Below, in pieces: positions 8,603 to 18,223 of a DNA stretch of 42,965 nt. The position numbers and the translations under genes are program-made. Numbering within the stretch: position 1 is the first letter of the stretch; every line of letters starts with the position of its first letter. The notes below the pieces were generated by a model that was given only the letters and a program-made list of their open reading frames with translations, made no database searches and was not told the origin of the DNA. This DNA is from Lysobacteraceae bacterium (GTDB taxonomy: Bacteria > Pseudomonadota > Gammaproteobacteria > Xanthomonadales > Ahniellaceae). The stretch spans positions 1 to 42,965 of the forward strand of contig PVBP01000017.1 of assembly GCA_002995625.1 (NCBI GenBank), given 5' to 3'.

Positions 8603-8680
8603 GCGCCGGAGTTTAGGGTCTCGCGGGCGAACGTCTGGTGGATGCGCCGCCGAGCGGCGCGGGCCAGCCGGCACGACCCC

Positions 8681-8686
8681 TACAAT
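8681..8686 (+). promoter_or_regulatory. -10 box immediately before purC
   Basis: TACAAT ends 6 bases before the purC ATG at 8693, so initiation about 7 bases downstream would give a leaderless or nearly leaderless mRNA. No Shine-Dalgarno and no good -35 are visible. Confidence 0.4.
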
Positions 8687-8692
8687 GCAGCG

Positions 8693-9598
8693 ATGACCGC
8701 CACAACCGCCCTCCGCGAATCGCAGCTTCGGGGTCTCGAGCTCCTCCACCGCGGCAAGGTCCGCGACGTCTACGCGCTCGACGACGCGCGGCTGGTGATC
8801 GTCGCGACCGACCGCCTGTCCGCGTTCGACGTGGTCCTGCCCGACCCGATTCCCGGCAAGGGCGAGATCCTGACCCGTCTGTCGAACTTCTGGTTCGCCG
8901 CGACCCGCGACCTGATGCCGAACCACCTGCTCGATGCCGCGATCGACTCGGTGCTGCCCGCGGGCGTGGATCCGGAGCCGTACCGCCATCGCAGCGTGGT
9001 CGCACGGCGTCTGCGCGCGCTGCCGGTCGAGGCGATCGTCCGTGGCTACGTCGCGGGGTCCGGCTGGAAGGACTACCAGGCGACCGGCGCGATCAGCGGC
9101 ATCCGGCTGCCCGCGGGCCTGCGACAGGCCGAGCGCTTGCCCGAGCCGATCTTCACGCCGTCGACCAAGGCCAGGGTCGGGGACCACGACGAGAACATCG
9201 CCTTCGACGCGATGGTTCAGGCCATCGGCGGGGAACTCGCCGAGCAGGTCCGCGAGGCTTCGCTCGCGATCTACCGCTTCGCGGCCGCGCATGCCGCGAC
9301 GCGCGGGATCCTGATCGCCGACACCAAGCTCGAGTTCGGCGTCGACGCCGACGGCGCGCTGTACGTGATCGACGAGCTGCTGACGCCGGATTCGTCGCGC
9401 TTCTGGCCGGCCGACCAGTACCGGGTCGGCGAGAGCCCGCCGAGCTTCGACAAGCAGTTCGTGCGCGACTGGCTCGAGGCGCAGGACTGGGACAAGCGCG
9501 CGCCGGGCCCGCGGCTGCCCGAGGCGGTGATCGCCGGCACCGCCGCGCGCTATGCGGAGGCCTGGCGCCGGCTGGCCGGCCCGCCGCTCGCGCCCTGA
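8693..9598 (+). CDS. purC: Phosphoribosylaminoimidazole-succinocarboxamide synthase (SAICAR synthase)
   Basis: Joins aspartate to CAIR with ATP in purine synthesis. The 301-residue length fits the longer, yeast-like type. Motifs include [13 protein letters not shown] near the start (nucleotide binding), [37 protein letters not shown], and DTKLEFGVD with [14 protein letters not shown]. The ATG at 8693 matches the family N-terminus; the frame is open much further upstream but encodes non-protein sequence there. It is a single gene with its own -10 box and is followed by a hairpin. Confidence 0.96.
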   Translation: MTATTALRESQLRGLELLHRGKVRDVYALDDARLVIVATDRLSAFDVVLPDPIPGKGEILTRLSNFWFAATRDLMPNHLLDAAIDSVLPAGVDPEPYRHRSVVARRLRALPVEAIVRGYVAGSGWKDYQATGAISGIRLPAGLRQAERLPEPIFTPSTKARVGDHDENIAFDAMVQAIGGELAEQVREASLAIYRFAAAHAATRGILIADTKLEFGVDADGALYVIDELLTPDSSRFWPADQYRVGESPPSFDKQFVRDWLEAQDWDKRAPGPRLPEAVIAGTAARYAEAWRRLAGPPLAP

Positions 9599-9621
9599 TC
9601 GCGAGCCCGGATCGATCGGCG

Positions 9622-9646
9622 CTCGGGCGCGACACATGCGCCCGAG
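9622..9646 (+). terminator. Hairpin downstream of purC
   Basis: CTCGGGCGC and GCGCCCGAG form a perfect 9-bp stem with a 7-base loop, 23 bases after the purC stop. It lacks a T-run but is well placed to end the purC transcript. Confidence 0.45.
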
Positions 9647-9766
9647 GGCGGCCTGAGCTATCGTCGGGGGCTTTCCGGACGGGCAGGCGATCGCCCCGAC
9701 CCGACCACGAATTCATCGCGTACGACCGATCCGACGCCCTGCGGGCGTCCCGAGCCACCGGAGTCC

Positions 9767-10603
9767 ATGCCCATGCGCCCAGCCCTCCTCGTGATCACCG
9801 CCCTGGCCGCACTCTCGCTCGTCGCCTGCGGTGGCGGGCAGAGCAATGTCCCCGCGGTCACGGCGACCGCGGTCACCGGACAGCTCGTGTCCGACAAGCC
9901 CGCGACGCTGAGCGGTCAGGCGATCGCGACGCTGACGCTGTTCGACATCACCGGCGGCCAGGGCCAGCACATCCGGATCACCGAATCGACCCAGCCGCTC
10001 GACGCGGTCCCCGGCGCGTTCCGCCTGCCGATCGATCCGAAGCAGATCAACGGACTGCGCGCGTACGGGATCGCGGTCACCGTGCTCGACCAGGGCACCG
10101 TGCGCTACGTCACCGCGCAGCCGGTCCCGGTCCTCACGCGGGGCCAGCCGGCTGAACTGGACGTGCCGTTGGTCGCGGCGCTGCGCGAGGCGGTGATGGA
10201 CGCGACCGTCGCGTTCAAGCGCGAGTACACCGAGTTCGAGGAGCGCCTCGGCAGCTTCTCGCAGATCATGCTGCAGAGCCGACTGGTCGGGCCCGAGGGC
10301 AACCAGACCGGCATCAGCGGCGATGCCTTCACCGACGAGACCGGCGTGCGGATGGTGCGCGAGAACCTCGCGCTGCCGAACAATGGCGGCCGCGTCGAGC
10401 GGCGCTTCGCCTTCCGCGACGGACGCCTGTGGGTCGCCCGCGTCGCCAACGGCGACCGCGTGATGCTCGGTTGGGACTCGAGCGGCCAGATCGTCGTCGC
10501 CGAACGCAACGGCCAGCCGGACGAGAGCGTCAAGGCGCTCGAGGACGAGTTGCGCAAGGCCGCCGACGAGGCGCGCCGCCAGGCCGAGGCGCGCCGCCGC
10601 TGA
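9767..10603 (+). CDS. Lipoprotein with YbaY/YscW-like domain
   Basis: A 278-residue lipoprotein with a signal peptide and lipobox ending at C21 (LSLVACGGG). Residues about 30-140 match the pattern of the YbaY/YscW domain: VTGQLV, then ATLTLFDITGGQGQHIRI, then FRLPIDPKQINGLRAYGIAVTV. This small beta-sandwich is found in outer-membrane lipoproteins and type III secretion pilotins. The rest (about 145-278) has no clear relative to my eye and ends in a charged, Arg/Ala/Glu-rich helix. Type III genes are absent, so a YbaY-like envelope role is more likely than pilotin function. Either of the two closely spaced ATGs (9767 or 9773) could start it. Confidence 0.75.
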   Translation: MPMRPALLVITALAALSLVACGGGQSNVPAVTATAVTGQLVSDKPATLSGQAIATLTLFDITGGQGQHIRITESTQPLDAVPGAFRLPIDPKQINGLRAYGIAVTVLDQGTVRYVTAQPVPVLTRGQPAELDVPLVAALREAVMDATVAFKREYTEFEERLGSFSQIMLQSRLVGPEGNQTGISGDAFTDETGVRMVRENLALPNNGGRVERRFAFRDGRLWVARVANGDRVMLGWDSSGQIVVAERNGQPDESVKALEDELRKAADEARRQAEARRR

Positions 10604-10631
10604 CCCTTCGTCCCGACCGCGAGCCGATCCC

Positions 10632-10662
10632 GAAGCCGCGGCCCGCCGCGGCTTCTTCGTTT
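10632..10662 (+). terminator. Rho-independent terminator of the lipoprotein gene
   Basis: GAAGCCGCGG and CCGCGGCTTC pair perfectly (10 bp, 4-base loop CCCG), followed by TTCGTTT. It lies 28 bases after the lipoprotein stop, before a convergent gene. It is the most canonical terminator in the window. Confidence 0.7.
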
Positions 10663-10695
10663 CGAGGATCGCGTCGCCCCGCCTCGCCCGACCGC

Positions 10696-11691
10696 TCACT
10701 CGGCCCCGGCTGCCTCGCATGCCGGGCTCGTTCCGAACGGAACCAGCCGGATCGAATCCGGCAGCCGGGCCGTCGTCCACCCGCCGCCGGCCAGATGGCC
10801 CTCGGCCGTGTCGAGGATCGAGTCGAGCAGCACGCCGTCCGGGACGTGGGTCCCGCCGACGATCACGAACGAGCCGCCGCGCAGCGAGGCTGCGCTGGCG
10901 ATCGCGTGCAGGCGCTCGCGATGGGCCGCCGGCACGACGGGATCGGCGAGGCCGTGGACGAGGAACAGCGGCACCGACAGCCGCGGCACCCGATCGACGT
11001 TGCGCCAGACATCCGCGACCAGCCATCGCCCGAGCGCCGGCGCCATGTCGCGCACGGTCGTGAACGTGCCCCAGGCCAACACGGCGTCGGGCGGCGAGCG
11101 CTCGGCCAGCGCGATCGCGACGGCCCCTCCGAGGCTGTGGCCGATGCTCCACAGCCGCGCGTCGGGATGGCGTTCGCGCGCCAGCGCGAGGAAGGCTTCC
11201 GCGTCGCGCAGCAGCCCGGCCTCCGACGGTCGGCCCGGATTGCCGGCATAGCCGCGGTAGTTCGCCGCGACCAGTCCGAAGCCCCGGTCGAGCAGCGGCA
11301 GAAGCCACCACGCGGAATCGGCTGCGTCCGAGGCGTTGCCCGGAAACGCCAGCAGCACCGGCTGCCCGGCCCGCGGCGCCACATGGACGCCGGTCAGCGC
11401 CAGGCCATCGGCGGTCCGGGCCTCGACCAGCATCGCGCCGGGCGGAAGCGCGCGCTCGGCCAGCGGCACGGTCGGCGCCGGGTAGATCGCCCAGGCGAAG
11501 GGTCCGGCCGAGACCGCGCCAGGAACCATGAGGCCCAGCGCGAGCAGCCACGACGACCCGAACCGGGCGCGGGCACGGGTGCCGGTGATGGACTCGAGCC
11601 CGTGCGCGGGGTGGCCGGCCGACGCGGCGATCGGGCCGTGCTCGAGGGCCCGGCCGCTGCCGGCACGGGCGATCGGCTCGCGTGGCTGCAT
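10696..11691 (-). CDS. Exported or membrane-anchored alpha/beta hydrolase
   Basis: A 331-residue serine hydrolase. The nucleophile is S186 in GHSLGG. The acid is the aspartate in HGLADPVVP and the base the histidine in GGTHVPDG, so the triad is complete. The oxyanion-region motif LLAFPGNA lies at 113-120. A hydrophobic segment (about 47-61, ending VSAGP) follows an unusually long polar N-terminus of about 45 residues. That start is supported by a strong AGGAGGTG five bases upstream of 11691. This could be an anchor or a signal peptide with an extended n-region. It resembles BEM46/FrsA-like hydrolases and the substrate is unknown. It is divergent from proB, with 133 bp between the start codons. 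Confidence 0.85.
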   Translation of the reverse strand: MQPREPIARAGSGRALEHGPIAASAGHPAHGLESITGTRARARFGSSWLLALGLMVPGAVSAGPFAWAIYPAPTVPLAERALPPGAMLVEARTADGLALTGVHVAPRAGQPVLLAFPGNASDAADSAWWLLPLLDRGFGLVAANYRGYAGNPGRPSEAGLLRDAEAFLALARERHPDARLWSIGHSLGGAVAIALAERSPPDAVLAWGTFTTVRDMAPALGRWLVADVWRNVDRVPRLSVPLFLVHGLADPVVPAAHRERLHAIASAASLRGGSFVIVGGTHVPDGVLLDSILDTAEGHLAGGGWTTARLPDSIRLVPFGTSPACEAAGAE

Positions 11692-11811
11692 CGCCACCTC
11701 CTGTCTCTCCGCGGGCGAGAGCGTAACCAGCCGGGTGTCGCTGGCGGCCCCGCGCGTGGACGCGGGGGTCACGCGCGCGGCTCCCGTGGTGGTGCGCCGC
11801 GGCGCTGCCGG

Positions 11812-11817
11812 TAGCAT
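11812..11817 (+). promoter_or_regulatory. -10-like box of proBA
   Basis: TAGCAT ends 7 bases before the proB ATG at 11825, again implying a leaderless or very short leader. No Shine-Dalgarno is seen before proB. Confidence 0.35.
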
Positions 11818-11824
11818 CCCGGGC

Positions 11825-12966
11825 ATGGGTGAACCCTTGGTTTCCAGCGACGCCGTGCGCCTGCCGCCGTGGCGACGGGTCGTCGTCAAGGTCGGCAGCA
11901 ACCTGATCGCGCCGGAGGGCCGGCGCATCTCGACCCGGCATCTGCTGCCGATCGCGCGCTTCGTCGCCGAGTGCGCCGACGCCGGCCGCGAGGTCGTGAT
12001 CGTGTCCTCGGGCGCGGTCGCCGCCGGCCGCGCCGAGCTCGGCACGCCGGTCGCGGCGGGCGCCTCGCTCGGCGTCCGCCAGGCCCTCGCCGCGCTCGGA
12101 CAGCCGCGGATGTTCGACACCTGGGCGCACCTGCTCGACCGGCCGTGCGCGCAGGTGCTGCTGTCGCGCGACGACCTCCAGAACCGCCGCCGCTACGTCA
12201 ACGCGAAGAACACGCTGCGCGCGCTGCTCGAGCTTCGCGCGGTGCCGATCGTCAACGAGAACGACTCGGTCGCGATCGACGAGCTGCGCGTCGGCGACAA
12301 CGACAATCTCGCCGCGCACGTCGCGGTGCTGGTCGAGGCCGACCTGCTGGTGATCCTGTCCGACGTCGCGGGCGTGTTCGAGGCCGACCCGCGAACCCAC
12401 CCGTCGGCGCAGCTGATCCCGCGGCTCGAGCGGATCGACGAGGCGGTGCTGGCACTCGCCGGCGGCGCCGGCAGCGCGGTCGGCACCGGCGGCATGCGGA
12501 CCAAGCTCGAGGCCGCCCGCAAGGCCGCGGCCAGCGGTATCCCGACCGTGATCGCGTCGGGCCGCGACGGCGACACGCTCGGCGCGATCGCGCGCGGCGA
12601 GTGGCGCGGCACGCTGGTCGAGCGCGCGGCCACGCGCCTCAATGCGAAGGCCCACTGGCTCAAGCATGCGCTGGTCCCGGCCGGTCGGATCATCGTCGAT
12701 GACGGCGCGTCGGGCGCGCTGCTCGCGCGCGGGGCCTCGCTGCTGCCGGCCGGCGTCGTCGACGTCGAGGGCGAGTTCCGCGCCGGCGACCTGGTCGAGG
12801 TCGTGCGCCGCGGCGCCGACGGCGAGCGCGCGATCGCGCGCGGCCTCGCCCAGTACGACGCCGGCGAGTTGAAGCGCATCCGCGGCCGCCCGAGCCACGC
12901 GATCGAATCGGTGCTCGGCTACCTCGGCGCCGAGACCGCGATCCACCGCGACGACCTGGTGCTGCT

Positions 12967-12970
<4 letters not shown>
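11825..12970 (+). CDS. proB: Glutamate 5-kinase
   Basis: First step of proline synthesis: phosphorylates glutamate at the gamma-carboxyl. The 381-residue protein has an amino-acid kinase domain (about 18-270) with [37 protein letters not shown] and [10 protein letters not shown]-terminal PUA domain follows (about 285-370, including [22 protein letters not shown]). The start is the only ATG close to the kinase core and sits just after the -10-like box. Its stop overlaps the proA start (GTGA), so the two are translationally coupled. Feedback inhibition by proline is known for the family but cannot be judged here. Confidence 0.96.
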
Positions 12971-14253
<1,283 letters not shown>

Positions 14254-14296
14254 CGCGAAGGACTCGCCCGGCACATGCGCCGGACCGGGGCCGGCG

Positions 14297-14302
14297 TATG
14301 AT
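14297..14302 (+). promoter_or_regulatory. -10 box before the class V aminotransferase
   Basis: TATGAT lies 33 bases before the ATG at 14336. It is a close match to the -10 consensus in a GC-rich gap; no convincing -35. Confidence 0.4.
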
Positions 14303-14335
14303 CGGGCCCAGACCGCCGACGACCGCCCGACCGCC

Positions 14336-15859
14336 ATGTCCGCCGTCCCGTCCTTCGCCGAAGCCTCGCAACGGCCTTCCGAACTCGAAGGCTGGTTCCG
14401 GCCGTTCCGCGAGCGCATCGTCGGCATCGACGCGACCATCGACGGCCCGTTCGGCGCAAGGCCGCTGGTCTACGCCGACTGGATCGCCAGCGGACGCCTG
14501 TACGCGCCGATCGAGGAGCGGATCCGGCACGAGATCCTGCCGTACATCGGCAACACCCACACCGAGACCAGCTACACCGGCGCGGTGATGACCCGCGCGT
14601 ATCACGATGCGCTCGCGCGCATCAAGCGCCACGTCCACGCGGGCCCCAACGACGCGATCGTCTCGTTCGGATCGGGCATGACCGCGGTCGTCAACAAGTT
14701 CCAGCGGATGCTCGGGCTGCGCGTGCACGAGAACTACCGCGACCGGGTGATGCCGCGACCCGAGGAGCGACCGGTGGTGTTCGTGACCCACATGGAGCAC
14801 CACTCGAACCAGACCTCGTGGATCGAGACGCTGGCCGAGGTCCGCGTGATCCCGCCGACCGCCGAGGGTCTCGTCGATCTCGCCGCGCTCGACGCGTTGC
14901 TCGACGAGTACCGCGCGCGGCCGGTCAAGATCGCGAGCGTCACCTCGTGCTCGAACGTGACCGGCATCATCACGCCGTACCACGAGATCGCGCGGCGCAT
15001 GCACGCGGCCGGCGGCCTCTGCTTCGTCGACTTCGCCGCGAGCGCGCCGTACATCGACATCGACATGCACCCCGCCGGCATCCCCGGCGGCGACCTCGAC
15101 GCGATCTTCTTCTCGCCGCACAAGTTCCTCGGCGGCCCCGGCACCTCGGGCATCCTGGTCTTCGACAAGCGCCTCTACCGCAACCGCGTGCCGGACAATC
15201 CGGGCGGCGGGACCGTCGACTGGACCAACCCGTGGGGCGAGCACAAGTACGTCGATGACGTCGAGGCGCGCGAGGACGGCGGCACGCCCGGCTTCCTGCA
15301 GGCGATCCGCACCGCGCTCGCGATCGCGCTCAAGGAGCAGATGGGCGTCGATCGGATCCTGGCGCGCGAGCACGCGCTGATCGATCGGATCTGGCCGCGC
15401 CTCGCTGCGATCCCGGGCCTCCACGTGCTCGCCGACCAGCACCGCGACCGCATCGGCTGCATCTCGTTCTACGTCGACGGGCTGCACTACAACCTCGCGG
15501 TGCAGCTGCTCAACGACCGCTACGGCGTCCAGGTGCGCGGTGGCTGCTCGTGCGCCGGCACCTACGGCCACTACCTGCTCGCCGTGAGCCGCGAGCGCTC
15601 GCGCCGGATCACCGACGCGATCAACGCCGGCTGCCTCGCCGACAAGCCCGGCTGGGTCCGGCTGTCGCTGCACCCGACGATGACCGACGCCGAGGTCGAC
15701 GCGATCGCCGACGCGATCGAGGCGGTCGCCCGGCACCATCGCGAGTGGGCGCGCGACTACCGCTATTGCGAGCGCACCAACGCCTTCCGCTGGGCCGGCC
15801 ATCCGGTCGGCGACCCGATTGCCAAGCGCGCGGACGCGTGGTTCCGGCCGCTCGAGTGA
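14336..15859 (+). CDS. Class V aminotransferase / cysteine desulfurase-like PLP enzyme
   Basis: A 507-residue fold-type I PLP enzyme. The Schiff-base lysine is K263 in FFSPHKFLGGPG. D232 in CFVDFAASAP should hold the pyridine nitrogen. The conserved TSYTGAVMTRAYHDA and FVTHMEHHSNQTSW blocks fit cysteine desulfurase-like members. A GGCSCAGTYGH segment near residue 405 supplies cysteines where desulfurases have their mobile active-site loop, so sulphur transfer is possible. It is about 100 residues longer than IscS/SufS, and no suf or isc genes are adjacent. The substrate is therefore open: cysteine desulfurase, selenocysteine lyase and kynureninase-like activities all share the fold. It is a single gene with its own -10 box. 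Confidence 0.85.
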   Translation: MSAVPSFAEASQRPSELEGWFRPFRERIVGIDATIDGPFGARPLVYADWIASGRLYAPIEERIRHEILPYIGNTHTETSYTGAVMTRAYHDALARIKRHVHAGPNDAIVSFGSGMTAVVNKFQRMLGLRVHENYRDRVMPRPEERPVVFVTHMEHHSNQTSWIETLAEVRVIPPTAEGLVDLAALDALLDEYRARPVKIASVTSCSNVTGIITPYHEIARRMHAAGGLCFVDFAASAPYIDIDMHPAGIPGGDLDAIFFSPHKFLGGPGTSGILVFDKRLYRNRVPDNPGGGTVDWTNPWGEHKYVDDVEAREDGGTPGFLQAIRTALAIALKEQMGVDRILAREHALIDRIWPRLAAIPGLHVLADQHRDRIGCISFYVDGLHYNLAVQLLNDRYGVQVRGGCSCAGTYGHYLLAVSRERSRRITDAINAGCLADKPGWVRLSLHPTMTDAEVDAIADAIEAVARHHREWARDYRYCERTNAFRWAGHPVGDPIAKRADAWFRPLE

Positions 15860-15939
15860 GTCGATCGGCCGCCCCCCCGTACCCACCAGCGTCCGGCGAC
15901 GCCCTGATCCCGCGCAACGAAACCGTCGGCTCACGGCGC

Positions 15940-15945
15940 TAGGCT
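15940..15945 (+). promoter_or_regulatory. -10-like box upstream of the PhoA-fold gene
   Basis: TAGGCT lies about 80 bases before the ATG at 16024. The same hexamer, on the other strand, precedes the YkvA-type gene. No good -35. Confidence 0.25.
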
Positions 15946-16023
15946 TCCGGGACGTTTGCCTTGCCACGCCTGCGCCTCCCGATCGCGCCCGCGTCCGGAC
16001 CGCGCCTCGTCATCGAAGCCCCC

Positions 16024-17721
16024 ATGCGCAAGACCCTGCTGCTGACGACCCTCGGCCTCTCGGCCCAGATCGCGCTCGCCGCGCCGCCGCCCGGCAACGT
16101 CGTGTTCCTGCACCCCGACGGCGCCGCGCTCAACCAGTGGGCCGCGGCGCGCGTCCACGTCGTCGGGCCGGACGGCCTGCTCGCGTGGGACCGGCTCCCC
16201 GAGATGGCGCCGTACCGCGGTCACATGCGCGACGAGGTCGCGGCGACCTCGAACGGCGCGGCCACGACCCACGCCTTTGGCTACAAGGTCGAGGCGCGCG
16301 GCTCCTTCGGCCGCGACGGCGATGGCACGCGCACGCCGCCGACCGATCGCGCGATCGTCGCGCTGTCGGGCTACCCGGGGAGCCTCCTGCGCGAGGCCGC
16401 GAATGCGGGCCACCCGACCGGCCTCGTCAACGACGGTCACATCGGCGAGCCCGGCACCGGCGCGTTCGCGGCCGAGATCGGCGACCGCAACGACTGGACC
16501 GCGATCGCGCTCGAGATCGTCGCCGGGCGCGACCGCGCGGCGCCGGTCGGCGCATCGAGCGACGCACCCCCGGTCGTGATCCTCGGCGGCGGCGAGCGCG
16601 ACTTCGTCCCCGCCGGGACCCGACGCTGCGCTGCACGCGAGGCCGGCCGCTACCGGCAGCCGGGGCTCAGGACCTATCCGCTCGACTGTCGCGTCCATGG
16701 CCACGACTGGTCCGAGCCCGAAGGCAGGGACGGCGACTTCGGCATCGGCCACGTCGCGCGCGGTCGTCGCGACGACGGCCGGAACCTGCTGCTCGAGGCC
16801 GCGCGCGCCGGTTTCGTCGTGATCCGGACCCGCGCCGAGTTCGAGGCGCTGTCGGACCGGCTCGACGCCGACCCCGGGTTCCGCCCGAAGGTGCTCGGGC
16901 TGTTCGCCGCGCATCACCTCTTCAACGACCGCAGCGAGGAGGAGCTGATCGCCAAGGGCTTCGTCGAGGGACCCGATGACGAGGATGACCTGCTGCTGTT
17001 CGGCACGCCGATCGCGGCGGATCCCGGTCACGACCCGCCGCGCATCGACGCGCTGACCGCGCTCGCGATCCGGGTGCTCGACCGCCACGCCGAGGCCGCC
17101 GGCAAGCCGTGGTTCCTGGTCTCCGAGGCCGAGAGCAGCGACAACTTCGGCAACGCCAACAACGCGGCCGGCACGCTCGCGGCGCTTGCGGCCGCCGACC
17201 GCGCGATCGCGGTGGTGCTCGAGCGGATCGCGCGCGACGACGCCCGGCCGACCACGCTGCTGGTCGCCGCCGACAGCGACGCGTCGGGGCTTCAGATCGT
17301 GCCGGTTCCCGCCGAGCTGGCGACGCTGCCTGCGGTGCCGGTCAATCCGGCGTTCGGCATGGAGCGCGCGACGAACCCGCTCGATGGCGTGCGCGGCCGC
17401 GGCAGTGCGCCGTTCGTCGCCGCGCCCGACGCCGATGGCCGGAGGCTGCGCTTCGGCGTCGCGTGGGCGCTCGCGTCCGGCGACGCGGCCGGGGGCATCC
17501 TCGCGCGCGCCGCGAGCAGCCGCGACCGATTCGCTGCCGACGATCCCGCGCCCGCCCGCGGCGAGCACGCGCCGCCGCGTGACGATCTCGGGGCCTTTGC
17601 GGCGCGCTTCGACAACACCGACGTCTACCGCTTCCTCTACGCCCACCTGTTCGGGCGCTGGCTGCCCGATTCGACGGGACCCGCACCCTCGCGGGACGCG
17701 CCGCCCGACGGCGCGCCCTGA
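16024..17721 (+). CDS. Exported PhoA-fold alkaline phosphatase-like protein with altered metal site
   Basis: A 565-residue protein with a signal peptide (ending about A20, IALAAPPP). The alkaline phosphatase fold is visible in order: VVFLHPDGAA (D32, first metal aspartate); TSNGAATTHAFGYK (72-88 region, with S76 at the nucleophile position); LVNDGHIGEPGTGAF; VILGGGERDFVP; VSEAESSDNFGNANNA; LLVAADSDASG; and NTDVYRFLYAHLFG. The three histidines that bind zinc in E. coli PhoA (H331, H370, H412) align with N377, S418 and probably A488, and the aspartate before the nucleophile is a threonine. So the serine and several acidic ligands remain while the zinc histidines are gone. It may use another metal or act on another substrate. 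The start was chosen for the signal peptide. No phosphate-regulation genes adjoin. Confidence 0.75.
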   Translation: MRKTLLLTTLGLSAQIALAAPPPGNVVFLHPDGAALNQWAAARVHVVGPDGLLAWDRLPEMAPYRGHMRDEVAATSNGAATTHAFGYKVEARGSFGRDGDGTRTPPTDRAIVALSGYPGSLLREAANAGHPTGLVNDGHIGEPGTGAFAAEIGDRNDWTAIALEIVAGRDRAAPVGASSDAPPVVILGGGERDFVPAGTRRCAAREAGRYRQPGLRTYPLDCRVHGHDWSEPEGRDGDFGIGHVARGRRDDGRNLLLEAARAGFVVIRTRAEFEALSDRLDADPGFRPKVLGLFAAHHLFNDRSEEELIAKGFVEGPDDEDDLLLFGTPIAADPGHDPPRIDALTALAIRVLDRHAEAAGKPWFLVSEAESSDNFGNANNAAGTLAALAAADRAIAVVLERIARDDARPTTLLVAADSDASGLQIVPVPAELATLPAVPVNPAFGMERATNPLDGVRGRGSAPFVAAPDADGRRLRFGVAWALASGDAAGGILARAASSRDRFAADDPAPARGEHAPPRDDLGAFAARFDNTDVYRFLYAHLFGRWLPDSTGPAPSRDAPPDGAP

Positions 17722-17733
17722 CGGCGATCGCGA

Positions 17734-17760
17734 GCCGGCGGTCGATCAGAGACCGCCGGC
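17734..17760. terminator. Hairpin overlapping the trmL stop codon
   Basis: GCCGGCGGTC and GACCGCCGGC form a perfect 10-bp stem around a 7-base loop that contains the trmL stop codon (17746-17748). It sits between the convergent phosphatase-like gene and trmL and could end both transcripts. No T-run. Confidence 0.45.
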
Positions 17761-18210
17761 GAAACCGTGCTGCCGCCAGGCCTCGTAGACCGCGATCGCG
17801 ACCGCATTCGAGAGGTTCAGCGAGCGCGACCCCGGGCGCATCGGCAGCCGCACGAGGCCATCGCACGGCATCGTGGCCAGCTCGGCGTCGGACACTGAGG
17901 CCGACTCGGGCCCGAACAGCAGGGCATCCCCGGGACGCCAGGCGACCAGGTCGTGCCGCAGGCGCGCCGCGGTCGTGAACACGAACAGGCGGCCCGGCCG
18001 CACGGCCTGCCGGAAGGCGTCGAGATCGGGGTGGACGGCCAGGCTCGCGAACTCGCGATAGTCGAGCCCGGCACGGCGGAGCCTCGCGTGCTCGACCGAG
18101 AAGCCGAGCGGTTCGATCAGGTGCAGGCTGGCGCCCGCGTTCGCGCTCAGGCGGATGACGTTGCCGGTGTTCGGCGGGATCTCGGGCCGGAACAGGACGA
18201 CGTGGAACAC
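17746..18210 (-). CDS. trmL: tRNA (cytidine/uridine-34 2'-O)-methyltransferase
   Basis: A 154-residue SPOUT methyltransferase that 2'-O-methylates the wobble base of certain leucine tRNAs in the cytoplasm. The pattern is close to E. coli TrmL/YibK: FRPEIPPNTGNVIRLSAN at 8-25, LHLIEPLGF, LLFGPESASV, and the knot motif LPMRPGSRSLNLSNAVAIAVYE near the end (SAM binding). Length matches the family. The small exported protein gene lies 13 bp upstream on the same strand and is likely co-transcribed. Confidence 0.95.
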   Translation of the reverse strand: MFHVVLFRPEIPPNTGNVIRLSANAGASLHLIEPLGFSVEHARLRRAGLDYREFASLAVHPDLDAFRQAVRPGRLFVFTTAARLRHDLVAWRPGDALLFGPESASVSDAELATMPCDGLVRLPMRPGSRSLNLSNAVAIAVYEAWRQHGFAGGL

Positions 18211-18223
18211 GTCGCCTGCGCGG

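Noticed and set aside
9632..9643. ACACATGCGCC upstream of the lipoprotein gene, similar to GCACATGCGCC at 14271 upstream of the aminotransferase, as a shared -35 or operator
   Set aside because: In both places the sequence is part of the loop and arm of a hairpin just after the preceding gene (purC, proA), so it is better explained as terminator sequence.
10696..12120. A 474-residue version of the alpha/beta hydrolase
   Set aside because: The extra N-terminus would overlap proB on the opposite strand and lacks a ribosome binding site; the start at 11691 has one.
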